8,170 bases of DNA, taken from positions 1 to 8,170 of the forward strand of contig CAYMFM010000120.1 of the NCBI GenBank assembly GCA_964389685.1, written 5' to 3'. The stretch is from G020353115 sp964389685 (GTDB lineage: Bacteria > Bacteroidota > Bacteroidia > Bacteroidales > VadinHA17). A program made the position numbers and the translations under genes. Below the pieces are notes generated by a model. It saw only the letters and a list, made by a program, of their open reading frames with translations. It searched no databases and was not told where the DNA came from. Positions 1 through 6,650 of this stretch are shown piece by piece (the stretch's first letter is position 1; every line of letters begins with the position of its first letter).

Positions 1-288
1 TTAACCCTGGGAGCGGATGCTATTTTCTCCTTTTCACGAATACCGTTGAAAATTTGCCTGGTCCTCGGTTTAATCGGAGTCATTGTCTTCCTGCTTGCCG
101 GCATCTATGTTATCATTGCAAAGATCTTTGGATTTGCACCGCTGGGCTGGTCGTCAACATTGCTCAGCATCTATTTTCTGGGCTCTATCCAGTTGACATT
201 TATGGGAGTTATTGGTGAATACATTTTCAGGATATATAAAGAATCACAGAACAGACCCATTTATATAATCAGAAAAAAATACACTTGA
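1..288 (+). CDS. C-terminal part of a GtrB/DPM1-like family 2 glycosyltransferase (5' end outside window)
   Basis: The frame is open from base 1 to a TGA at 286-288, so only the last 95 residues are present; the catalytic GT-A domain lies upstream. Seen: two strongly hydrophobic segments, about window residues 16-40 and 45-75, followed by a basic tail with the pattern GEYIFRIYKESQNRP and a final IIRKKYT. From family knowledge, a paired-helix C-terminus ending in a G(E/R)YxGRIYxExxxRP-type motif is typical of GtrB/DPM1-like enzymes, which load a sugar from a nucleotide donor onto undecaprenyl (polyprenyl) phosphate at the inner face of the cytoplasmic membrane. The stop codon overlaps the TTG start of the next gene (TTGA, 285-288), suggesting translational coupling to the GT-C enzyme that could use its product. 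The exact sugar cannot be told from this fragment. A TTG at 46 is an internal codon, not a convincing start. Confidence 0.85.
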   Translation, partial: LTLGADAIFSFSRIPLKICLVLGLIGVIVFLLAGIYVIIAKIFGFAPLGWSSTLLSIYFLGSIQLTFMGVIGEYIFRIYKESQNRPIYIIRKKYT

Positions 289-2399
289 GCGAATCCGGCT
301 TCCCATCCATTCTTCTCGCGTTAACCAGCTATTTTTCCTGGAAGAAGATCTTTTACATCCTGGCATTTCTCGGACTTATTTTGTTACCCTTACTGTCGCG
401 GGATGCAGGAGTTTCAGGTGATGAGGAGGTGCACTACCTTCATTCCCAAAAGGTATTGGACTATTATACATCATTCGGGAAGGACACCGCTGCATTATTT
501 ACTCCTCAAAGCCATCTTGCATACTACGGACAGTCATTTGATAATTTCACCACCCTGCTGATAAATTGGTTCAACATTGAAGATATCTACCGTTTCAGGC
601 ATATTTGCAATGCCATTATCGGGTGGCTGGCTATTCTTGTTACGGGTTTCCTGGTTGTTTTTCTTTCCGGTTACCGGGCAGGCGTATTAACCCTGTTGAT
701 CCTTTGTTTTTCTCCGCGATTTGTAGGACATGCTTTTAATAACCTGAAGGATATCCCTTTTGCATTTGGGTATATTGTAGCCCTCTACTTTCTCTTCCGG
801 GTAATTGAAGGATTACCAAAGCCCCGGTTCCGGTACATTTTGCTTCTGATTCTTGGAATAGGCCTGGCAATCAGTGTCCGGATTGGTGGGGCAGTACTGA
901 TCTTTTATCTGCTGCTTTTTACCGGGTTGTACCTGTTGAGTTATTTTTTGAAAGAGAGAAGGTTGGTGACCGCACGTATCGTTTCCCGTTCTTTTCTGGT
1001 CGTTATTCTGATTTCTGTGGGAGGTTACCTTATGGGCCTGCTTTTTTGGCCTTATGCGCTGGAAAATCCGATAAAGAATCCGATGATCGCTTTTCGGGTA
1101 ATGGCATCTTTTCCCACCACCCTGCGTCAAATCTTTGAAGGTGAGTATATCTGGTCTGATCAGCTTCCATGGTACTACCTTTTGAAGTACATGCTGATAA
1201 CCATTCCGACACTGGCATGGATGGGGTTCATACTGTTTCTGTTTTTTATGAAAGGTATCATGAAATCCGGGAGATGGATCTTTATCTTTTTCGTGTTCAT
1301 CAGTTTTATTTTTCCTGTACTTTTTGTCATTTATAAGGATAGCAACCTGTATGGTGCCTGGCGTCATCTCCTGTTTGTATATCCCCCGTTGATCATACTA
1401 TCCGGACTCGGGTACGAATACCTGCTTACAAAGTATTCTGCCAGGATCGTAGGGATAGTTGTCACCATTGGTTTTCTGATGATGACATTTCATCCTGCCC
1501 GATTCATGATACGAAACCATCCTTACCAGTACCTCTATTATAACGAATGGATTGGTGGTCTCAGGGGGGCATATGGTATGTATGAAACAGATTACTATTT
1601 TCATTCCATGCGCGAAGCTTCTGAATGGCTCACCCACTATCTGGATGAGAAAGAAGGCCATGAGCAGGTAACCGTTGCAGCAAACTTTCCAGTCTCCCGG
1701 TTTTTCAGAGACAGTGAATCAGTTGATAGTGTAACCTTTTTTAAATATTATGAGAGAGGGAATGTTGACTGGGATTATGCTATAATCGGGAATAGTTACA
1801 TACATCCTTTTCAATTAAGGAATGAGATCTGGCCACCTGTAAATACCTTGCATACCATCAAGGCGGATGGCGTCCCTGTTTGTGCTATACTTACCAGACT
1901 GTCAAAAGATGATCTGATGGGTTCACGGTTGCTGAAAGCGGGGGAGTATACCCTTGCAGTGCAAACATTGAAGAAAGCGCTAACAGGTGATCCGCAAAAT
2001 GAATCCCTACACCTCAATTTAGCGCTGGCGTATATCAAAGGAGGGGAGATGGATTCTGCCCGGAAGGTCCTTGAAAGGGTTACCACCATCTATCCGGATT
2101 ACGATGTTGCTCTGGATTTGATGGCAGAAATCTACTTGATGGGAAACAGGATTGCTATGGCAAAAGAGGTATTGACAAAGAACCTGGCAGTTAACCCGAA
2201 ATATTTTCCTTCCTGCTACAAGCTGGGGGAGATTTATCTTGACGAAAAAAACGATGAGATGGGTATCTATTACCTCAGGCGCTGTTTACGATTAAACCCG
2301 GATTATACTCCTCTTTTATTAAAGCTGGGAAAGTACTATGAAGAGAAAGGGGATAGAGAAAAGGCAAAAAAATTCTTCGACCGGGTGTCTTCAAATTGA
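285..2399 (+). CDS. GT-C family (GT39/ArnT-like) membrane glycosyltransferase with C-terminal TPR array
   Basis: This 704-residue protein probably transfers a sugar from a polyprenyl-phosphate donor to an acceptor on the outer face of the cytoplasmic membrane. Seen: a hydrophobic helix at about 20-38, then a loop with D40 and D46-E47-E48 (SRDAGVSGDEEVHYLH), where GT-C enzymes carry catalytic acidic residues; a second loop motif FNNLKD (151-156); about ten membrane helices up to roughly residue 403; a soluble segment (about 405-540) beginning HPYQYLYYNE; and four to five TPR units from about 545 to 702 with the usual A/L/Y spacing. The family is inferred from the acidic loop, topology and the FNNLKD region. 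The TPRs should be periplasmic if topology is canonical, and may bind an acceptor protein or organise a complex. TTG 285 was chosen because the frame has a stop at 237-239 and no ATG between; it lies in a 4-nt overlap with the upstream glycosyltransferase. Substrate unknown. Confidence 0.85.
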   Translation: MSESGFPSILLALTSYFSWKKIFYILAFLGLILLPLLSRDAGVSGDEEVHYLHSQKVLDYYTSFGKDTAALFTPQSHLAYYGQSFDNFTTLLINWFNIEDIYRFRHICNAIIGWLAILVTGFLVVFLSGYRAGVLTLLILCFSPRFVGHAFNNLKDIPFAFGYIVALYFLFRVIEGLPKPRFRYILLLILGIGLAISVRIGGAVLIFYLLLFTGLYLLSYFLKERRLVTARIVSRSFLVVILISVGGYLMGLLFWPYALENPIKNPMIAFRVMASFPTTLRQIFEGEYIWSDQLPWYYLLKYMLITIPTLAWMGFILFLFFMKGIMKSGRWIFIFFVFISFIFPVLFVIYKDSNLYGAWRHLLFVYPPLIILSGLGYEYLLTKYSARIVGIVVTIGFLMMTFHPARFMIRNHPYQYLYYNEWIGGLRGAYGMYETDYYFHSMREASEWLTHYLDEKEGHEQVTVAANFPVSRFFRDSESVDSVTFFKYYERGNVDWDYAIIGNSYIHPFQLRNEIWPPVNTLHTIKADGVPVCAILTRLSKDDLMGSRLLKAGEYTLAVQTLKKALTGDPQNESLHLNLALAYIKGGEMDSARKVLERVTTIYPDYDVALDLMAEIYLMGNRIAMAKEVLTKNLAVNPKYFPSCYKLGEIYLDEKNDEMGIYYLRRCLRLNPDYTPLLLKLGKYYEEKGDREKAKKFFDRVSSN

Positions 2400-2410
2400 C
2401 CATTCGTCAT

Positions 2411-2418
2411 TATCTTTG
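2411..2418 (+). promoter_or_regulatory. Candidate Bacteroidetes -7 box for the 99-residue membrane protein gene
   Basis: TATCTTTG matches the Bacteroidetes primary-sigma -7 consensus TAnnTTTG exactly and ends 27 nt before the ATG at 2446. The nearest upstream TTG (2396-2398) is only 12 nt away, shorter than the usual spacing of about 19, so the -33 element is poor. The gene may instead be read from the upstream glycosyltransferase transcript. Confidence 0.3.
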
Positions 2419-2445
2419 TTGAGAGATCTTGAAAAATCAGATAAA

Positions 2446-2745
2446 ATGAAAAAAGTTGCATTGTTACTTGTTTTTCTGCTGGCACTGGGATTGGGCACAG
2501 GCAGGGCTATGGACGGGATGAACGCTGTTTACCAGGATCAGGAAGAAGAATTGATCCCATCGGAGGATAGTGTTTCCATTGATGATATGGATCCCATTTT
2601 TTATGAGCCGGAGGAGGAAACCGGGGTAGCTGAGGAGGGATCGGCTGGTCAGGCGAAAATAATTGTTGGGATTGTCGTTGTGGTAATCCTTCTTGGTCTG
2701 GGTTTTTTGTTCATCAACCGGTCACGAACACAGAAAAAGGAATAA
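2446..2745 (+). CDS. Small signal-peptide-bearing acidic membrane protein, function unknown
   Basis: A 99-residue protein that I do not recognise. Seen: a basic-hydrophobic N-terminus MKKVALLLVFLLALG with a plausible signal peptidase site after GRA (about residue 21); an acidic stretch at 30-64 (DQEEEL, EDSVSIDDMD, EPEEETG, AEEG); a single helix rich in Val, Ile, Leu and Gly at about 71-90; and a short basic tail (NRSRTQKKE). This predicts a type I topology with an acidic outside segment of about 45 residues and a basic cytoplasmic end. The frame stays open upstream to an ATG at 2338 inside the preceding gene, but those extra 36 residues are hydrophilic and would bury the signal peptide, so ATG 2446 with its A-rich leader is preferred. 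It starts 46 nt after the GT-C gene on the same strand and may be co-transcribed with it. Function cannot be assigned. Confidence 0.7.
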   Translation: MKKVALLLVFLLALGLGTGRAMDGMNAVYQDQEEELIPSEDSVSIDDMDPIFYEPEEETGVAEEGSAGQAKIIVGIVVVVILLGLGFLFINRSRTQKKE

Positions 2746-2767
2746 CCTGCTAATGCACCCGGTTATT
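2741..2767. terminator. Possible bidirectional terminator between convergent genes
   Basis: AATAACC (2741-2747) and GGTTATT (2761-2767) form a perfect 7-bp inverted repeat around a 13-nt loop that includes both stop codons of the converging genes. Read on the - strand, the stem is followed directly by CCTTTTTCTG, a reasonable U-rich tract. On the + strand the downstream T-richness (TACTTTTCTTTG) is less tidy. The stem is AT-rich and therefore weak. Confidence 0.4.
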
Positions 2768-3344
2768 TACCTTCGGGTTTACTTTTCTTTGTTGTTCCTT
2801 TAGCCGGTCCTTTTTTAACGGCAGCTGTTTTAGAAGCAGTTTTTGTTGTTGTCTTCTTTTTGGGTGCTGTTGTTGTTTTCTTCTTTGGCTTCTCTGCTTC
2901 TGCAGTTTTTTCTTCCTTCTTCTCTTCCCCTTTGGTTGTTTTTTTCCTGGCGGTTACCGTTTCTTTTTTGGGTTTTTCCTTGGGAACTGATTTGTCTTCC
3001 TGCACCGCTTTTTCAGGAGATTTGAGTTCTTCTGCTGGTGGAGCTTCATCCCCAATTTTTTCTTTGGAAGCGGTATCCGCAGGAACTTCTACTTCAGCAG
3101 TTTTATCTTTTGTGGGTTCCTCCTGTGGAGTGGATTCGATTTTTGCATCCTTGCCATCGGTAGTTTCTTTAACCTTTTCAACTTCAGGCTCTTCTTCAAC
3201 AGTTTTTTTTGGTTTTTTCTTATCAGAGACAGGAGGTGTAAATTTTTTATGAATAGCCGGTTTATCTTTTTTCCTGCGTCTTCTTACGCCATAGGTTCCT
3301 GAAAACAGTTTACCTCTTCTTGTTTTTCGGTCTCCTTTTCCCAT
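2763..3344 (-). CDS. Ribosomal protein THX-like N-terminus with long Lys/Glu/Pro-rich tail
   Basis: The 193-residue product begins MGKGDRKTRRGKLFSGTYGV followed by RRRRKK. This matches the pattern of Bacteroidetes 30S ribosomal protein THX, a very small basic protein that packs into 16S rRNA in the small-subunit head (27 residues in Thermus). After about residue 27 the protein becomes low-complexity. Residues about 40-130 alternate Lys with Glu, Pro, Thr and Asp; residues about 130-193 are very rich in Lys, Thr and Ala, with near-repeats of KKKTTTAPKKKTTTKTASKT, resembling histone-H1-like bacterial tails. There are almost no hydrophobic residues, so the tail is probably disordered. ATG at 3344 is clear because the THX motif starts at residue 1. 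The gene lies downstream of the M28 peptidase on the same strand (117-nt gap). Identity of the N-terminus is fairly secure; the tail's role is unknown, and a nucleic-acid-binding role is inference. Confidence 0.75.
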   Translation of the reverse strand: MGKGDRKTRRGKLFSGTYGVRRRRKKDKPAIHKKFTPPVSDKKKPKKTVEEEPEVEKVKETTDGKDAKIESTPQEEPTKDKTAEVEVPADTASKEKIGDEAPPAEELKSPEKAVQEDKSVPKEKPKKETVTARKKTTKGEEKKEEKTAEAEKPKKKTTTAPKKKTTTKTASKTAAVKKGPAKGTTKKSKPEGK

Positions 3345-3415
3345 AATAGTAAGCCTTTTGTTTTGTATTATTTTAAACTAATGAGTTATATCCTCAGGTT
3401 TCTCTATAAAAATCA

Positions 3416-3442
3416 ATGGTTCCGGTCTGATTTTAAAACCAT
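3416..3442 (-). terminator. Weak hairpin downstream of the M28 gene
   Basis: In the 117-nt gap between the M28 stop and the THX-like start, ATGGTT (3416-3421) and AACCAT (3437-3442) can pair around a 15-nt loop. On the - strand the stem is followed by TGATTTTTATAG, which is moderately U-rich. The six-pair stem and large loop make termination uncertain. The rest of the gap (3345-3415) is AT-rich leader in which I see no clear promoter; TAGTTTAA at 3373-3380 (- strand) is only a partial -7 match. Confidence 0.25.
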
Positions 3443-3461
3443 GAAGGTAGTAATTTTTTTT

Positions 3462-4943
3462 TTAATTATTGGCTAATTCAATAACGGTAAGAAACAGAAT
3501 TTGAGCGAGATCTTCCATTATTTCAGGGGTTATCAGGCTGATGTCATCCTGTGGTACATGGTAGACCGATTTTGTTCCATATGCCGAGAAGCTTAAGCTT
3601 GGAATACCTGTCCACATGAACCGGGCAGCATCCAGTCGGGGGCGTGCGAGATTCGGGAAGTTGGTGGGTCGTAGGGATTGGTGGATATATTTTGTATTCA
3701 CCTGATTCACAACATTCCATATTTCCGGATAATTTTCTCCTGCAATAGCCGTTAATTTGGTCCCATTTCCAACACCATCAAGGTTTAACAGGCAAACACT
3801 TTTATCAATGGGAAATACGGGATTTTCAAGGTACACTTTTGATCCGATTATTGCTTGTTCTTCAGCACCAAAGGCGATAAACAGTATTGAACGTTTCAAC
3901 GGGATATCAAGTTTTGCCAGTGCTTTGGTCACCTCCAGAATAACGGCTACTCCGGAAGCATTATCATTGGCTCCGGGCATTATTTCATAGCATCTCCCGA
4001 GGTGATCAAGATGAGCTCCCAATATTATGACCTCTTCCTTATATTCAGGATCATCCCCTTCGATCCAACCTATGACATTCATACCCCGACCTTCCGGGTG
4101 ATACTCGGATGTATTTCGTATAGTAACGGTTGCACCGGTATTAAATGACTGGGGTTTACCTTCTTCCCTGATTTCACTGACAACCTCATCATGTTTCCTT
4201 CCTGTACATGAGAAAAGATCCTTCACAACGGAATCTCCTACGTGTGAGTATATGAAATTTGAATCGTAAGCATTGTTGGGATTGCCAATCGGTCCGTAAT
4301 TATACAGCATACCTCTAGCTCCATGATCCACAGCGTTTTTTAATTTGTACTGATGAAAAGAATATGGTCTCCACTTATTAAATACCCCCGGATTCCACTC
4401 TGATACCGGAACCTCCCGTTCAAGCAAAACGATCTTATCTTTTACATCAATCCCCTGATAATCATCATATTCTAGTTCGGGGGCAGTAATACCATATCCA
4501 GCATATACCACTTCAGCAGTAATCTCTCCGGAAGCTGATGTTGAGCCTGGAATAAATTCCTTCACATAGGTATAGTGTTTGAAGATTGTTCCATGTGATG
4601 ACTCGAGGTGAAGAAATAGTGCACAGTCTTCAAAAATCAGGGTATACGGGATATCAAATTCCTGGAAATAGGTCCCGTTTTCTCCTTTGGGCAGGACTTC
4701 TCCGTCTTTCAATTGATTAGCTAACCATTTGGCCGCCATATCATATCCTTCTGTTCCTGTTAATCGCCCCGTGTATCTATCGGCAGTAAGCTCTTTCACA
4801 TGATCATATAAATCATGACTGGATATTGAGTGCATTACTTCCAGAATGGCTTCCTGGTTTTTTTCAATAAAAAACTCCTGAGAGCAGAGATAAAATGTTG
4901 ATGTTAGCCCGGTAATGAGTACCAGAAATACTTTTTTAATCAT
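3462..4943 (-). CDS. Secreted M28 family zinc metallopeptidase with PA-like insert
   Basis: A 493-residue exported peptidase, probably an aminopeptidase releasing N-terminal residues from peptides in the periplasm or outside the cell. Seen: signal peptide MIKKVFLVLITGLTSTFYLCSQ (the Cys lacks a proper lipobox); a PA-like segment about 130-225 with VVYAGYGI and KDKIVLLERE; then the M28 core with the full co-catalytic zinc set: GAHLDHLG (H311, D313), GANDNASG (D327), AEEQ (E361, E362), LNLDGVG (D389) and VYHVPQDD (H462). All expected ligands and the general-base Glu are present, so it should be active. The frame stays open to an ATG at 5018, but that would put 25 polar residues before the signal peptide; ATG 4943, preceded by an A-rich leader (ACAAGAAACC), is preferred. 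It is the first gene of a possible two-gene - strand unit with the THX-like gene. Substrate preference cannot be read from the sequence. Confidence 0.9.
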   Translation of the reverse strand: MIKKVFLVLITGLTSTFYLCSQEFFIEKNQEAILEVMHSISSHDLYDHVKELTADRYTGRLTGTEGYDMAAKWLANQLKDGEVLPKGENGTYFQEFDIPYTLIFEDCALFLHLESSHGTIFKHYTYVKEFIPGSTSASGEITAEVVYAGYGITAPELEYDDYQGIDVKDKIVLLEREVPVSEWNPGVFNKWRPYSFHQYKLKNAVDHGARGMLYNYGPIGNPNNAYDSNFIYSHVGDSVVKDLFSCTGRKHDEVVSEIREEGKPQSFNTGATVTIRNTSEYHPEGRGMNVIGWIEGDDPEYKEEVIILGAHLDHLGRCYEIMPGANDNASGVAVILEVTKALAKLDIPLKRSILFIAFGAEEQAIIGSKVYLENPVFPIDKSVCLLNLDGVGNGTKLTAIAGENYPEIWNVVNQVNTKYIHQSLRPTNFPNLARPRLDAARFMWTGIPSLSFSAYGTKSVYHVPQDDISLITPEIMEDLAQILFLTVIELANN

Positions 4944-5041
4944 GGTTTCTTGTTTTATAGTTGAATGGGTAAGTTTTGCCAGTGTATAAATTGAATATTT
5001 TGATTTTTTTGAAAACATAAGATGCAGGGTTCACCATTTAA

Positions 5042-5071
5042 CAAAATTAAAACATAACGCAAATAATCCAA
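5042..5071 (-). promoter_or_regulatory. Probable Bacteroidetes-type promoter for the M28 peptidase gene
   Basis: On the - strand, TTG (5071-5069) is followed after 19 nt by TAATTTTG (5049-5042), a complete match to the TTG-N19-TAnnTTTG pattern of the Bacteroidetes primary sigma factor. Transcription would begin near 5035, giving a leader of about 90 nt before ATG 4943, or about 18 nt before the alternative ATG 5018. The element sits within about 40 nt of the point where the truncated fic reading frame begins on the opposite strand. Confidence 0.45.
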
Positions 5072-5072
5072 G

Positions 5073-5936
5073 TTGACTGTTGTCCTGTACGCGATTTTTT
5101 ATACAATTCAGAATTATATTTCAGCATTAAAAAAGGGATTTGAACTTATATCAAAAAGTGGATTATTGACAAATAAAACCATCTTGCAAATCCATGAAGT
5201 ATTGGAGGATAACAAAGCTGGATTTCGGAAATTGCCTGGGACCGCTTTGAAAAATGCAGCAACTGGCGAAGCTATTTATACTCCGCCTCAAGATTATGAC
5301 GCAATTATTAGGTTGATGGCTAATCTTGAGAGATATATAAATGATTCAGCGATGCAAGATTGCGACCCATTGATAAAAATGGCGATAATTCATTTTCAAT
5401 TTGAGAGCATTCACCCATTTTATGACGGAAACGGAAGAACTGGTAGGATAATAAATATACTTTACTTGATTCTGGAGAAATTGCTAAGCTTGCCGATTTT
5501 ATATTTGAGTAGTTATATTATTAGACGCAAACCTGGTTACTATAGATTTCTGCAAAAAGTGAGAGATGAAAATTTATGGGAAGATTGGATTCTGTTTATG
5601 ATTAAAGGGGTTGAAGAAACAGCAAGAGAAACAATTGAACTAATTTTTAAAATCAAGAGTTTAATGCTTGATTATAAACATAGACTCAGAGATAGTTATA
5701 AGTTTTATAGTCAGGATTTACTTAACAATCTATTTAAGCATCCTTATACAAAAATTGAATTTGTAGTCAATGATTTAGGCGTATCAAGGCTTACAGCTGC
5801 AAATTACCTGAATAAATTAGCAGATGATAAAATGCTAAGGAAATATAAGTTAGGAACTGGAAACTATTATATTAACGAAGAATTATTTAATATTTTATTT
5901 TTTAATGCACTAATAAATCAAAACTATGAAAAATAA
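5073..5936 (+). CDS. Fic family AMP-transferase lacking its N-terminal regulatory region
   Basis: The 287-residue frame carries an intact Fic core and a C-terminal winged helix-turn-helix, but about 100 expected N-terminal residues are missing. Seen: the family-like region starts at QNYISALKKGFELI (from residue 13); the catalytic motif HPFYDGNGRTGR (114-125) is complete, with the His that activates the target hydroxyl and the Asn-Gly-Arg phosphate-binding turn; YTPPQDYD (69-76) is the target-docking flap region; residues about 221-275 form the helix-turn-helix (PYTKIEF, LGVSRLTAANYL, NYYINEEL). Family knowledge: most such proteins are about 370 residues, and the N-terminal part carries the (S/T)xxxE(G/N) helix that blocks ATP binding. 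No such motif is present here. The TTG at 5073 is the only reasonable start; a stop lies at 5064-5066 and the first internal ATG is at codon 82, so this may be a 5'-truncated pseudogene that merely stayed open. It overlaps the next gene by 11 nt. Confidence 0.8.
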   Translation: MTVVLYAIFYTIQNYISALKKGFELISKSGLLTNKTILQIHEVLEDNKAGFRKLPGTALKNAATGEAIYTPPQDYDAIIRLMANLERYINDSAMQDCDPLIKMAIIHFQFESIHPFYDGNGRTGRIINILYLILEKLLSLPILYLSSYIIRRKPGYYRFLQKVRDENLWEDWILFMIKGVEETARETIELIFKIKSLMLDYKHRLRDSYKFYSQDLLNNLFKHPYTKIEFVVNDLGVSRLTAANYLNKLADDKMLRKYKLGTGNYYINEELFNILFFNALINQNYEK

Positions 5937-6648
5937 ATTATTATCTAAGCTACTGATGCTTACAGTAATCTATTTTTCCCATTCATGGTGTTATTCTCAA
6001 GAGAAGGAACCTTTAATCCGAAATTGGATTATACTGGAAAGGGACGCAAATGTAAGTGAAAGATTAATTGATCTAACCGGCTATTATACCGCAGCACTTG
6101 ATGATGATTGGCTGGTGTCAGCAGGAGCAAATTTAAAAAGATTGCCAAAAGGAATTCAAACATTTGAAGATGTAAAATTTGATATTAGAGGTATCGTACA
6201 ATTAGGAGGTTTAGGTTTGTATGAAGAGTCTGATTATTCCAAAGAGGAGCAAAAAATAAAGTATCCTGAGAAAGTAGTTGGCATAAAAGTAAATCAGAAA
6301 TCATCAAAAATTTATTTTTTACATGCAAGCGCATGGGGAGAAGAAAACGGCAAGGAAGTGGGGCAATATGTGGTTCATTATGAAGATGGAATGTCAGATA
6401 CCATTTCAATTAGATATATGGATGCATTACGTGACTGGTGGTTTACTCAGGAAGATGAAATGCCGGAAAATGCAACACAGGCTTGGACCGGTCTAAATGA
6501 TTTAACTGAAAAAAGAGGAATGCAAATCACTTTGTTTAACTACAAATGGGAGAATCCTTATACTGATAAAACTATAAAATCAATCGATTATATTTCAACA
6601 ATGACCATTGCAGCACCTTTCTTAATAGCAATTAGTTTAGGTGAATAA
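5926..6648 (+). CDS. Secreted protein with a probable beta-sandwich domain, function unknown
   Basis: A 240-residue protein that I cannot place in a named family. Seen: a signal peptide MKNKLLSKLLMLTVIYFSHSW ending near CYSQ (residue 25); then one domain of about 210 residues with alternating hydrophobic strands and several distinctive stretches: LIDLTGYYTAAL (47-58), PKGIQTFEDVKFDIRG (74-89), YFLHASAWG (130-138), VVHYEDG (149-155), LRDWW (168-172), AWTG (186-189) and AAPFLIAI (229-236). From memory, similar modules occur in exported proteins of Verrucomicrobia, Planctomycetes and Bacteroidetes, often beside carbohydrate-active regions, and may be carbohydrate-binding; this is inference. Both ends look natural: an ATG with A-rich context, signal peptide, and a C-terminus ending just past the last strand. 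It is the only gene in 5070-7520 that looks whole. Its start overlaps the fic end by 11 nt, so translation could be coupled, but no functional link is evident. Confidence 0.7.
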   Translation: MKNKLLSKLLMLTVIYFSHSWCYSQEKEPLIRNWIILERDANVSERLIDLTGYYTAALDDDWLVSAGANLKRLPKGIQTFEDVKFDIRGIVQLGGLGLYEESDYSKEEQKIKYPEKVVGIKVNQKSSKIYFLHASAWGEENGKEVGQYVVHYEDGMSDTISIRYMDALRDWWFTQEDEMPENATQAWTGLNDLTEKRGMQITLFNYKWENPYTDKTIKSIDYISTMTIAAPFLIAISLGE

Positions 6649-6650
6649 AT

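Noticed and set aside
813..1367. 184-codon open frame on the - strand inside the GT-C gene
   Set aside because: It lies wholly antisense to a well-supported membrane protein, its product is rich in Gln, Lys and His with no domain, and it has no leader or promoter. It is a shadow of the coding strand.
2860..3252. 130-codon open frame on the + strand opposite the THX-like gene, rich in Phe, Ser and Val
   Set aside because: Its hydrophobic look is the complement of Lys and Glu codons on the - strand; the THX motif and tail make the - strand frame the real one.
3757..3990. 77-codon + strand frame inside the M28 gene
   Set aside because: It is antisense to the zinc-ligand region of a clearly coding gene and shows no independent signals.
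4944..5018. 25-residue N-terminal extension of the M28 peptidase from ATG 5018
   Set aside because: It would place polar sequence ahead of an obvious signal peptide. ATG 4943 has the A-rich leader, and the promoter still fits.
5073..5105. TTGACT (5073-5078) and TATACA (5100-5105) as a sigma-70 type promoter for fic
   Set aside because: The spacer is 21 nt, outside the usual 16-18, and Bacteroidota use a different consensus. It also lies within the frame that would have to be translated.
6185..6409. 74-codon - strand frame inside the secreted-protein gene, and similar ones at 6734-7061
   Set aside because: They are antisense to better-supported reading frames, have no leaders and show no domain-like sequence.
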